This document shows positions 26,658 to 35,118 of a stretch of DNA of 64,000 bases, in pieces. Every line of letters begins with the position of its first letter. Position 1 is the stretch's first letter. This DNA comes from Paenibacillus tundrae (lineage in GTDB: Bacteria > Bacillota > Bacilli > Paenibacillales > Paenibacillaceae), in the NCBI RefSeq assembly GCF_036884255.1, contig NZ_CP145605.1, positions 5,388,501-5,452,500 of the forward strand, in the 5' to 3' direction. The notes under the pieces are model-generated. The model did no database searches. It saw only the letters and a program-made list of their open reading frames with translations, and was not told the origin of the DNA. Made by a program: the position numbers and the translations under genes.

Positions 26658-29066
26658 TTATACGAACTCCAGAAGGAAATGTACTGCCGGGATAGTCCCG
26701 TCAAGATTAAAAACTACACCACCATCAGTAGGTGTTCCTATAATGTTGGCAACAGGCGTACCCACTGTGTCCAAGGCAATGAGGGTTGCCGTCTGGCTTT
26801 GGACGAACAAAGAACCCTCAGCGGTGTCTGCATACAATTTACCTTGATGATCAACTATCGTAGTAAAACCATCAGAAGTGAAAATCGTTTCGTCCATTCC
26901 AGTGGGACCGATTAACGTAATAAGAAATGATTTTGCAACATCTATGTGATCACAGTTCACAGGTAATAAAGCGGCGGACAAACGATCATTGTTAACATTC
27001 AGGACAATATCCTTTGTTAGCGTTATACCTCCGGCAGGATCTCCACTAAAGTAGCTACAACTTGGAGTTTGGATACCGAACGTACCCGCAATGGGATCAA
27101 AGCTTATCTCACCCGTATCAGAGATTAGGGCATTACCAACTAAACCACGGTCACTAGGTAGAAGCCCCCAACGCTTGAGTGCTATGTCCAGGTTAGATGC
27201 AAAAGCAGTATAATCGCCATCTCCAGCCAAGGAAGTGATGTCTTCAAATACCAATAGCTTGTCGCCCAATTTCGCACCAGTCAATTCTTCATCAGTCTGC
27301 TCTGCAAGTCTCTCTAATCGTCCTGTACCAGACGTGTGCCTCATGGCATCCCTAAAGGATGACCAAGAGAAGTAAACTGCGTGCTTGGCCTGAGAGAGAT
27401 CACCGTTGTTGACAAAGCCTCCAGTGATAGCGACATCGGCATCGCCAGTATAAGTATCCCCCTGATCCAGAAATACATTACGTAGGCTAGTGATGTATGG
27501 AAGAAAAGTATTCGGCATGCTAAATGAAGACGGAAGGGTTTTTAGATCATTTTTGGTAAAAACGAGATCCATTTGATGCTCAGCCGGACGTACCAGACTT
27601 CCCAGAAATAATGATGCCATAAAACCAAACTGGCAAATAAGTGACGGATCATTGTAAGCATCAAAAATGTCAGTGATGACATCATCAGGCTGATCGTTCC
27701 AGCTTTCTGATGTATGATAACAATAGACCATAAGACCGTCCCAGTCATTCAGACAAGCATATGCTGCCATGGATATAAATGCTGTGGAGTGAAAAGGATT
27801 AACACCATACTCATTCCATTCGCTTAGGATAAAAGGTTTACCGGCAACCACTGCGGTAGTAGCCATTTGCAGCATTTCGGTACGCATGAATATTCCGTCC
27901 TTGTGTACAGTCAGTGGATTAGAAGTTACATATTCTCGCATCCCCGGCACCACCAGAGTTTCCTGGTGAAATGGCGGCATTGGATGGTTAAAGTATGTAT
28001 TATTCTCCATAATATCCCCATCTATATGTGAATAAACATCCGCTGTACCATTCAGGAGGTTACTTGTGTTTACAGGGACTTTTGCTCCTAAAGACCTGAT
28101 ATGATCAATCATGGTGTTGTAGTAACGACGATTTACATCAATACCAAATTCCATAAAATCGGCATAACGTGCTGGACTTACATTCCCTGCCCATTCTCCC
28201 ATTGGATCATTGGTTACCTGATAGAAGCTGCCTTCTGGAAAACGAACCTTCCCTGCTTCTGGATCTTCTTCTTCCCCCAGCGCACAGATGTTGTTATACG
28301 TCCATGCTTTTGCAAGATTCTTCCTTGTATCGTACTTGGCGAGCAGGTGCCGGTTAAAACGACGCTGTAGCTCTTCTCGGTATGGTATTATGCCTTTCTC
28401 ATCCTTAATGTCTTCCGTCCCCCGAAAGATGGAATCCTCATTATTGACCTGAATGGTCATGACTACAGGGTCGTCAATTAAAGCCAGTCCAGTATATGGA
28501 TTCACATGACATAAGAGATTGGTTGCATATTCCTTCTGAAGTTCAATTAGTCTGTCATTAACATGAGTGAAGCCTTTAAAGAAAAAGGGCGGTGAATCAG
28601 CATAATCCAGATCATCTCCGTTTTGGAAAACACGCGCCACCAGTAGATCGATCTGCACATAAATGCCCTTTTCCTTTAGCTTCGCAATGAAATAATCAAA
28701 ACGATCAAGACCTTTCTCATTTAAGTTCCTGCTGGAACCGCTATCATAATCAATCAAAGGATTGTCCATACTTGAACTCCATCCAGAAGGACCAGGTGCA
28801 GCGTCAGCAGCATGAAGTCGAATGACATTAACCCCCATAGATGCAAAGCGCTCAGCCAATCGCTCAGCAGTATGATGATCAGGTGTATTAGAACGAGTAG
28901 GTAAATTGAAACCTATAAACTTCGCACGGGTACCATCAGCAAAGTATAAATTGCCATCTCTAACTTGAGTGAAACCATGCTTACCCGCTGGAGCATCCAA
29001 CAATTTCGAAAAATCCAATACCCCGTTATTGGGTGTTGCCTTGTCGATCTTGATTCTCTGCTTCAT
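26658..29066 (-). CDS. Clan GH-A glycoside hydrolase, family uncertain (cellulase-like barrel)
   Basis: An 802-residue protein with a (beta/alpha)8 barrel in the first about 480 residues. MGVNVIRLHAADA (about 92-104) is the usual strand-2 start. IQVNNEDSIF carries a probable acid/base Glu after Asn-Asn, and KPFILSEWNEYGVNPF carries a probable nucleophile Glu. Residues about 500-802 are beta-rich modules of unknown function. No signal peptide is visible, so it is predicted cytosolic. AAGGAGG precedes the ATG. It lies 18 bp after the SDR dehydrogenase in a two-gene unit divergent from an AraC regulator. I do not recognise the GH family with confidence; GH5-like and GH42-like groups are both possible. 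The enzyme is probably specialised for a glycan handled by locus A. Confidence 0.8.
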   Translation of the reverse strand: MKQRIKIDKATPNNGVLDFSKLLDAPAGKHGFTQVRDGNLYFADGTRAKFIGFNLPTRSNTPDHHTAERLAERFASMGVNVIRLHAADAAPGPSGWSSSMDNPLIDYDSGSSRNLNEKGLDRFDYFIAKLKEKGIYVQIDLLVARVFQNGDDLDYADSPPFFFKGFTHVNDRLIELQKEYATNLLCHVNPYTGLALIDDPVVMTIQVNNEDSIFRGTEDIKDEKGIIPYREELQRRFNRHLLAKYDTRKNLAKAWTYNNICALGEEEDPEAGKVRFPEGSFYQVTNDPMGEWAGNVSPARYADFMEFGIDVNRRYYNTMIDHIRSLGAKVPVNTSNLLNGTADVYSHIDGDIMENNTYFNHPMPPFHQETLVVPGMREYVTSNPLTVHKDGIFMRTEMLQMATTAVVAGKPFILSEWNEYGVNPFHSTAFISMAAYACLNDWDGLMVYCYHTSESWNDQPDDVITDIFDAYNDPSLICQFGFMASLFLGSLVRPAEHQMDLVFTKNDLKTLPSSFSMPNTFLPYITSLRNVFLDQGDTYTGDADVAITGGFVNNGDLSQAKHAVYFSWSSFRDAMRHTSGTGRLERLAEQTDEELTGAKLGDKLLVFEDITSLAGDGDYTAFASNLDIALKRWGLLPSDRGLVGNALISDTGEISFDPIAGTFGIQTPSCSYFSGDPAGGITLTKDIVLNVNNDRLSAALLPVNCDHIDVAKSFLITLIGPTGMDETIFTSDGFTTIVDHQGKLYADTAEGSLFVQSQTATLIALDTVGTPVANIIGTPTDGGVVFNLDGTIPAVHFLLEFV

Positions 29067-29084
29067 TCTTAGTCCTCCTTAATG

Positions 29085-30101
29085 TTATAGAGTTAATCCA
29101 CCATCCACGGCGATGATGGAACCTGTAATGTAACGCGATTTATCTGAAGCCAGAAAGTCGACTATTTCCGCGATCTCGGATGGTTCAGCAAAGCGTCCGA
29201 TGCGCATATTAGGAAACTCTTCTGGTGTATAGCCTGATTCCTGCATCATCGTAGGAACAGATTGTGTCAGTGCTGTATCGACACCACCAGGACAGATGGC
29301 ATTCACGCGAATACCTTTACGAACGTATTCAATGGCCGCTGCTTTCGTCAAACCAATAACGGCATGTTTACTTGCTGTATATGCAGACATACTATGTTCA
29401 GCACGAATTCCTGCCGTGGACGCTGTATTAATGATTGAACCAAACCCCTGTGCGTTCATTATTGATAGCACCTTCTTTAATCCCAAGAAACTACCTCGTA
29501 CATTTACGTTCATCACCCGGTCAAACTCCATTGTTTCAAGGTTCTCAAGTAAAGAGAAATTTTGCAAAACTCCGGCATTGTTGAAAAAGACATCTATTCG
29601 ACCATAAGCTTCTACCGTAGCCTTCGTGTAACGTTCGACATCTTCTTCCTTTGTAACATCTGCCTGTAAAAATAGGCTCTCCCCACCTCGTTGCTGAATC
29701 AGACTAACCGTTTCTGTACCAGACACGGTGTTGAAATCAACAGCCACAATCTTGAATCCAGATTCAGAAAGTTTTAGACATGCAGCTCGGCCAATACCTC
29801 CACCTGCTCCGGTTACAATAGCAACTAGCCCATTTTCCAAATTGTTACTTCTGTTTTGGACAGTCTCTGCTGAACTTGGCTGGGCAGTTGTAGAGATAGA
29901 CGATAGATCTGACAAAATAACTGAAACAAGCTCTTCAGGAATATTGGCCTGTGGAATAGCACTAAGTTGCTTCAACGTAAAACTATTTGCCATGCTAATC
30001 ATTGGATTAGTAGAAATCCCAGGCAAATATTTTTCTAAAATTTTGACCGCTTCTTCGTTCGCAAGCAATTCCTTTAATTTTGAGTTTTCTGTAAAAGCCA
30101 A
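29085..30101 (-). CDS. SDR-family NAD(P)-dependent oxidoreductase with N-terminal helical domain
   Basis: The C-terminal about 245 residues are a classical short-chain dehydrogenase: TGAGGGIG (cofactor loop), NNAG, the catalytic Ser in NTAS and YTASK (Tyr-x-x-x-Lys). Asp in VAVDFN at the end of beta-2 favours NAD over NADP. The first about 75 residues (FTENSKLKELLANEEAVKIL, PGISTNPM) form a separate helical module resembling small domains appended to other enzymes, joined by a Ser/Thr/Gln linker. The start is a TTG at 30101, since GAGGTGA sits six bases before it; the GTG three codons earlier is part of that ribosome binding site. It may oxidise a sugar or polyol released by the co-transcribed hydrolase, but the substrate is unknown. 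Confidence 0.9.
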   Translation of the reverse strand: MAFTENSKLKELLANEEAVKILEKYLPGISTNPMISMANSFTLKQLSAIPQANIPEELVSVILSDLSSISTTAQPSSAETVQNRSNNLENGLVAIVTGAGGGIGRAACLKLSESGFKIVAVDFNTVSGTETVSLIQQRGGESLFLQADVTKEEDVERYTKATVEAYGRIDVFFNNAGVLQNFSLLENLETMEFDRVMNVNVRGSFLGLKKVLSIMNAQGFGSIINTASTAGIRAEHSMSAYTASKHAVIGLTKAAAIEYVRKGIRVNAICPGGVDTALTQSVPTMMQESGYTPEEFPNMRIGRFAEPSEIAEIVDFLASDKSRYITGSIIAVDGGLTL

Positions 30102-30127
30102 TTTAATCACCTCGTTTAAGTTATGAA

Positions 30128-30151
30128 ACTAACACTAACACTAATTCTAAT
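30128..30151. repeat. Four tandem 6-bp repeats in the SDR-AraC divergent promoter region
   Basis: ACTAAC ACTAAC ACTAAT TCTAAT, one helical half-turn per unit, within the 125-bp gap between the divergent genes. The position suits AraC-type binding or promoter-spacing variation; there is no direct evidence for either. Confidence 0.5.
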
Positions 30152-30226
30152 ATTAAATATGTATTGTTTATGGTATGATTCTTATTAAAAAAGTATAAAT
30201 CAATGGACTTGTAGGATGTGAATTGA

Positions 30227-31489
30227 ATGAGATCAGTTCAAAATGATGAGCGGTTACATAATTCATGTAAGTTATTGCTAGAGAGCTTACAACTACCTAT
30301 CTGTTACACTTGGATGGATGATAGTGACGAAATTATATCTTACCTCCATGAAGGCATACAGGTTAATCCCCTTTTTAACCATCACTCCGAGCTTGTTGGG
30401 CTTCTGAAGCAACAAGTTCAGCCTTTGCTTATCCCCAATATTCATACAACTCCTTTAGGAGAATCCTTCATCGTTGTTCCGTTACTTCATGATCGTGTTA
30501 TGGAGGCAATCGTCGTTATGGGACCTACTACCGTGATCTCCATGAACAACGAAATTATTAACGATCTACTTAGAGAATGTGATTACACCGTAACACCTGA
30601 ATGGGCTTCTTACTTGCTACAACTACCTCTCTTCTCAACAAAACGTCTTAATCATATCGGAATTTTGGTACACCATCTCCTGAATGGAATCATGCTTGAT
30701 ATCACTGATATTATGGAAAAGCATTTTCGATTTGAGCCTGACTCTGATTCAAGTAAACTTGCCGAGATCGTTATTTCCGACCGACGGGAATCATTCGAAT
30801 TCAGTGGTGTATTTAATATTGAGAAACAGCTGTTAAGGTCTATTAAAAACGGTGATAAAACTGCCTTTAATCAAATGACACTTACAGCTAATTACGATGG
30901 CCCTGGTATTCTGTCTAACTATAACCAGTTGCGAAGGATAAAAAATCTTGGTATCTATTCGATTGCACTCGCTGCGCGAGCTGCAATTGAAGGAGGTCTA
31001 TATCCGGAGATCGCTTATACTCTCAGCGATCTTCATATTCAGCATATCGAAGATCTTCGTGAATACAGTGCGGTAGTTGCTGCCATTGGCGATGCATTAA
31101 TAGACTTTGTTGATCGGGTTTCTAACAGTAAACGGAAGAATCTCTCCAAGTCCATTGCATCTTGCCAGGATTATATTTTTAACCACTTATATGAAAATAT
31201 TACTTTATCTGTTTTGGCAAAAAAGGTCGGTTTACAGGAAAATTACTTGTCTCAGCTCTTCAAAAAAGAAACGGGAGTGACGATTACCCAGTTCATTCAA
31301 GCAGAAAAAATTGAAGAAGCAAAAAAAATGTTGGAATTAACCCAACTACCTGTTACTGCAATAGCAGCTAAATTGAATTTTTATGATCAAGCCCATTTTA
31401 TTAAGATCTTTAAAAAACATACAGACTCGACACCAAAAAAATACAGAGACAAGAACAAATTTAACATTGTGAACGACGATGAAGAGTAA
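30227..31489 (+). CDS. AraC-family transcriptional regulator divergent from the SDR-hydrolase unit
   Basis: A 420-residue regulator. The N-terminal about 300 residues form an uncharacterised sensor-like region without membrane segments or a receiver Asp. The C-terminal AraC double helix-turn-helix (about 315-410) reads ITLSVLAKKVGLQENYLSQLFKKETG and then VTAIAAKLNFYDQAHFIKIFKKH, followed by TPKKYR. The ribosome binding site is weak (AGGATGT). It is one of the few plus-strand genes here and is transcribed away from the SDR gene, a layout typical of a local activator of its neighbour. The N-terminal region probably binds a small effector directly, since no kinase partner is adjacent. Confidence 0.9.
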   Translation: MRSVQNDERLHNSCKLLLESLQLPICYTWMDDSDEIISYLHEGIQVNPLFNHHSELVGLLKQQVQPLLIPNIHTTPLGESFIVVPLLHDRVMEAIVVMGPTTVISMNNEIINDLLRECDYTVTPEWASYLLQLPLFSTKRLNHIGILVHHLLNGIMLDITDIMEKHFRFEPDSDSSKLAEIVISDRRESFEFSGVFNIEKQLLRSIKNGDKTAFNQMTLTANYDGPGILSNYNQLRRIKNLGIYSIALAARAAIEGGLYPEIAYTLSDLHIQHIEDLREYSAVVAAIGDALIDFVDRVSNSKRKNLSKSIASCQDYIFNHLYENITLSVLAKKVGLQENYLSQLFKKETGVTITQFIQAEKIEEAKKMLELTQLPVTAIAAKLNFYDQAHFIKIFKKHTDSTPKKYRDKNKFNIVNDDEE

Positions 31490-31518
31490 ATTAGGGTGGA
31501 CAACATCTTTAATAAAAT

Positions 31519-31556
31519 CAAAAGCCCATCATGTATTGAACATGATGAGCCTTTGA
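31519..31556. terminator. Bidirectional terminator between the AraC gene and locus B permeases
   Basis: CATCATGT / ACATGATG with a 5-nt loop, extended by AAAGCC / AGCCTTT arms. It lies between two convergent genes (stops at 31489 and 31584) and can serve both. Confidence 0.75.
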
Positions 31557-31583
31557 TTGAAAGTCCAAGTACTGCTATAGCGC

Positions 31584-32474
31584 TTAACCTTTAACCGCTC
31601 CCAGAGCTAAACCTTTGACAAAATATTTCTGTAGAAAGGGATAGGCTATCATAATGGGAGCAATGCTGATTACGGCAATAGCCATGCGGAAGGCCTCTGT
31701 TGGAAGCTCTTGCATGGAGCCACTTGCCAATGAACTTACTGAACTGTTGTTGGAAAGGAACTGAATGTTACTCATTAGTTGATTCATCACGGTTTGCAAG
31801 CTGTATAATTCAGGATCCGTCAGATAAATCAAACCATTGAACCAATCATTCCAATACATAAGTCCTTGTAACAAACCCACAACAGCCAATATAGGCAATG
31901 AAAGCGGTAATACGATTTTGCGATAAATTGTAAACTCTCGAGCCCCGTCTATACTTGCTGACTCCAAAACAGAGGCTGGTACGGTTGTCATGAAAAAACC
32001 TCTCATCATCAGTACACTGAATCCGTTCATTAATAACCCTGGAATAATGAGAGCTGCAAGTGTATTTTTCAGATGGAATATTTGAGTATATATGATGTAA
32101 GTTGGAGCTAATCCTCCGTTGAATAACAAAGCAAAGAACAAAAGGAATGCTACAAATTTTCCACCAGGCAAATCTGGTCTTGAAAGAGGATAAGCTAGCA
32201 TTGAAGTAATAAGTAAACTGGATGCAGTTCCAACTACGGTAACAAAAATCGTGATTCCATAGGCATTAAAAATGAGAGAGGATTGCTGCCATATATATTC
32301 ATAAGCTGCAAAACTAAATGTCTCCGGGAAGAAGGAATAGCCTTGTTGAATAATAGATTGCTCATCAGTTAATGAGGATATTACAAGAAGCAGGAATGGA
32401 CATATGCAAGCAAGAGACAACAAGATCAAAATAATATTAGAACCCCAATGCCAAAAACGTTCTTCTTTAGCCAT
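31584..32474 (-). CDS. Carbohydrate ABC transporter permease, LplC/YtcP type (locus B)
   Basis: A 296-residue CUT1 inner-membrane permease with six hydrophobic segments and the EAA loop LESASIDGAREFTIYRKIVLPLSLP. The C-terminus (YFVKGLALGAVKG) is the usual LplC ending. The ATG at 32474 is chosen because AGGAGGT lies six bases upstream; a GTG immediately before it is too close. It follows the LplB partner by 11 bp and appears intact although the cognate lipoprotein gene is destroyed. Confidence 0.95.
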   Translation of the reverse strand: MAKEERFWHWGSNIILILLSLACICPFLLLVISSLTDEQSIIQQGYSFFPETFSFAAYEYIWQQSSLIFNAYGITIFVTVVGTASSLLITSMLAYPLSRPDLPGGKFVAFLLFFALLFNGGLAPTYIIYTQIFHLKNTLAALIIPGLLMNGFSVLMMRGFFMTTVPASVLESASIDGAREFTIYRKIVLPLSLPILAVVGLLQGLMYWNDWFNGLIYLTDPELYSLQTVMNQLMSNIQFLSNNSSVSSLASGSMQELPTEAFRMAIAVISIAPIMIAYPFLQKYFVKGLALGAVKG

Positions 32475-32485
32475 CACAATACCTC

Positions 32486-33418
32486 CTAGAACAACGCATT
32501 TTCTTTGTTAATTTTTCGAACAGTATAATTTGAAAGAATGACAAGGATGAAACCTACAACAGATTGGTACAATCCTGCCGCAGCAGACATCCCAATATCA
32601 CCAAGCTGCATAAGTGCGCGAAATACATACGTATCAATAACATTAGTTGTACTGTATAAGGCACCTGAATTCATGGGCACTTGGTAGAACAGTCCAAAGT
32701 CTGAGTAGAAAATACGCCCTATACTTAATAGGGTCATCATGACAATAATTGGTGTTATTAATGGAACTGTGATCTTACGTATCTGCTGCCATTTACTAGC
32801 GCCATCCAACTTGGCTGCCTCATAGTACTCCTTATCAATACCAATAATGGCTGCAAGGTACACTACACAGGAGAAGCCTATACCCTTCCATAAGTTTACG
32901 ATGACCAATATGAATGGCCAGAATTTGGGCTCATTATACCAAGATACAGAGTCTATGCCTAAGGCCGGTAGGACCGTCTTGTTCATTAGCCCTACATTCA
33001 CACTTAGTAACGAATACACCAGATAACTTACCAGCACCATAGAAATTAAATAAGGCAGCAGCAAAACACTTTGATAGAACTTGACTGCCAGCTTATTCTT
33101 GATTTCATTCAGGAGAATAGCTGTTCCCACTCCAACAATAAGTCCGATAATAATAAAAGCTGCATTATATAGAATGGTATTACGGGTAATAATGAATGCA
33201 TCGGACGATGAAAATAAAAACTTGAAGTTATCCATACCATTCCAGTCACTACCCCATATCCCCTTAGCAAAATTAATATCTTTAAATGCAATACTTATTC
33301 CATACATAGGCATATAGTTGTTAATGATCAGATAAGCAACTCCGGGTAACATCATTAAGTAAAGGGAACCATATTTCCATAGTGTCCTTCTTGCATCATT
33401 TAGTCTGCCTTTCATCAT
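32486..33418 (-). CDS. Carbohydrate ABC transporter permease, LplB/YteP type (locus B)
   Basis: A 310-residue CUT1 permease with six membrane segments. The EAA loop is YEAAKLDGASKWQQIRKITVP and the C-terminal end NYTVRKINKENALF matches the LplB pattern. The start at 33418 (MMKGRLND) is preceded by AAGGGAG; the longer open frame reads back into the 3' end of the lipoprotein pseudogene and has no ribosome binding site. The gene is intact and closely coupled to the LplC gene, so the transporter channel could still be made. It would then need a binding protein supplied in trans, for which the orphan lipoprotein at 7504-9027 is a natural candidate. Confidence 0.94.
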   Translation of the reverse strand: MMKGRLNDARRTLWKYGSLYLMMLPGVAYLIINNYMPMYGISIAFKDINFAKGIWGSDWNGMDNFKFLFSSSDAFIITRNTILYNAAFIIIGLIVGVGTAILLNEIKNKLAVKFYQSVLLLPYLISMVLVSYLVYSLLSVNVGLMNKTVLPALGIDSVSWYNEPKFWPFILVIVNLWKGIGFSCVVYLAAIIGIDKEYYEAAKLDGASKWQQIRKITVPLITPIIVMMTLLSIGRIFYSDFGLFYQVPMNSGALYSTTNVIDTYVFRALMQLGDIGMSAAAGLYQSVVGFILVILSNYTVRKINKENALF

Positions 33419-33467
33419 GCAACACTCCCTTCTTTCATTTCGATCTATTGAGACGTTGACGTTACAG

Positions 33468-34854
33468 TTAATTCTGTTCTTGCGTCCATTCGTCAAGCTG
33501 CTTTTGCTTCTCTGCAATCACCTTGTCAATGCCTGCTGCTTTTAAGCTTTCTATAAATTTAGGCAGGATTTTATCAGGGTCTAAACTCCCTGTTTCAAGT
33601 GGAAGCGCGTATTGAGTAATAACGTTTCCGATAGATGCTACCTCAGTCTTAACTGTCGATGAATCAAAAGTAAAGCCCGATGCTTTTGATCTCGTAGCCC
33701 ATGCATTAAACTCTTTTACTTTCTCCCATAATTCAGGGTCAGTCCCTTTCCAGACGTGTTCTATGAATTGATTACCAGATAACCAACCCATATTCATATA
33801 GTATCCCGAACTCTGAGCATCAACACCTTGAGGGAAGTCGATAACATTACCAGATTTGATATCATAATGCTTCCCCCTCAATACCCCATATCAGTAAGTT
33901 CGCAATGTCTTTATCAGAGTACATCAGATTCAGAAAATCCATCGCCTTATCCGGGTTTTTGGAGTTCACAGTGATTCCCCACATCGTGTTTGTTATTTGA
34001 GATGTTGTGGAAACAGGAGGCTATGTGAATTTGTAAACTTTCATCTTCAGCTGTCTCAATTAGAGCTGCCGGATGTGCACTGGTTAGAAATGAGAATCCG
34101 CGTTCAGCATACTCTTTAGTATCATATAGGTTAACTACCTTTAAATTATTATCGTAATTTGGGAGAACACCTATAGTGTTGCTTAGTTCATCAAATGTTT
34201 TGTAATTATTAAGTATAGACGCACCTACAGTAGACGGAATTAAAGATGCCATATTGGGCTCTCCAGCTTTAACTGTTTTCAGCACTTCTTCGAGATCCTG
34301 AATGGTTTGCATTTTGCTAGTATCGACATCATACTTCTGAACAATATCTTTTCGCATGGATACTCCGTTAATCATAGCCATTTCATGCAATGTTGGTACA
34401 CCGTAAATAATCCCTTTAACTTTTGAGGCATCTAGATAAGCAGGATCCAGAGCCTTAACAATTCCTTGTCCATGGCTTGCTAATAGCTCGACTAGCGGAA
34501 TCAATTGCCCCTGTAGAACGGACTGACTGTAATTATAAATGCTTGGCATAAGATCAAGTTGTTCACCACTGGAGAACATCAAATTCGTTTGCTGCATCCA
34601 GTTGGAAAAGCTAATGGGCATTAATTTCACCCTCACGTTGATTTTCTTTGGGCCAATGCGTTAACGGCACCTTCAATCAGAGGCATATCTTTCGGGAGTG
34701 CACCAAAAATAGGAAATGCAACCTTTAGTTCAGTCACTTCTTCATTATTGCTCTCACCCTGATTGATACTGCTGTTCTCACTGCTACTACATGCAGATAA
34801 TAGCAACACGGAGGTTAGTACCAGCAAGCTGAATAACTTCAATTTCTTTTTCAT
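33468..34854 (-). pseudogene. Broken sugar-binding lipoprotein gene (DUF3502 type) of locus B
   Basis: A good ribosome binding site and ATG at 34854 start MKKKLKLFSLLVLTS with lipobox LLLSAC, but the frame shifts near residue 70 (ALAQRKST then stop; the next frame resumes KINVRVKLMPISFSNW). Comparison with the intact paralogue at 7504-9027 shows about 32 codons missing between EYAE and RGFSFL and a second deletion near IETAEDES. After it the frame changes again to ITNTMWGITVNSKNPDKAMDFL. A final +1 shift lies at a GGGGG run (WGIEG to KHYDIKSGN). The C-terminal 130 codons (33468-33881) are intact. At least three frame changes and two deletions make a functional product impossible without repeated sequencing error. 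Confidence 0.9.
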
Positions 34855-35021
34855 AACTGTTCCCCCTCATGATTATTTCTCTACTTATGAAGACCTTTAA
34901 AAGTGTGGTGTTCAGAAGTGAGTACTTGTAGTTTACAGAAAGCTTTCCTGTAATTCTGCTGTTTGTACGACCTTTCAATATTCATTTAACGACCATGATT
35001 AGTCCATCAGCTTGAGTAATA

Positions 35022-35059
35022 AAATGAACCCGCCAAGCGTAAACTTGACTGGTTCATTT
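35022..35059 (-). terminator. Terminator downstream of the locus B response regulator
   Basis: AATGAACC (35023-35030) / GGTTCATT (35051-35058) with inner CAAG/CTTG pairing; the minus-strand reading continues TTATT. It separates the regulator gene from the lipoprotein pseudogene promoter region (34855-35021), in which I see no further feature. Confidence 0.65.
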
Positions 35060-35118
35060 ATAAAAATATTACTATATAGTTGCACAGCTAGAGTATGTGC
35101 TCTCTTCCACTTCGCTAA

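Noticed and set aside
30102..30110. GTG start for the SDR gene
   Set aside because: That GTG is part of the GAGGTGA ribosome binding site; the TTG six bases on is the likely start.
30128..30151. Tandem hexamers as a CRISPR-like array
   Set aside because: Units are only 6 bp, have no spacers, and no cas genes occur.
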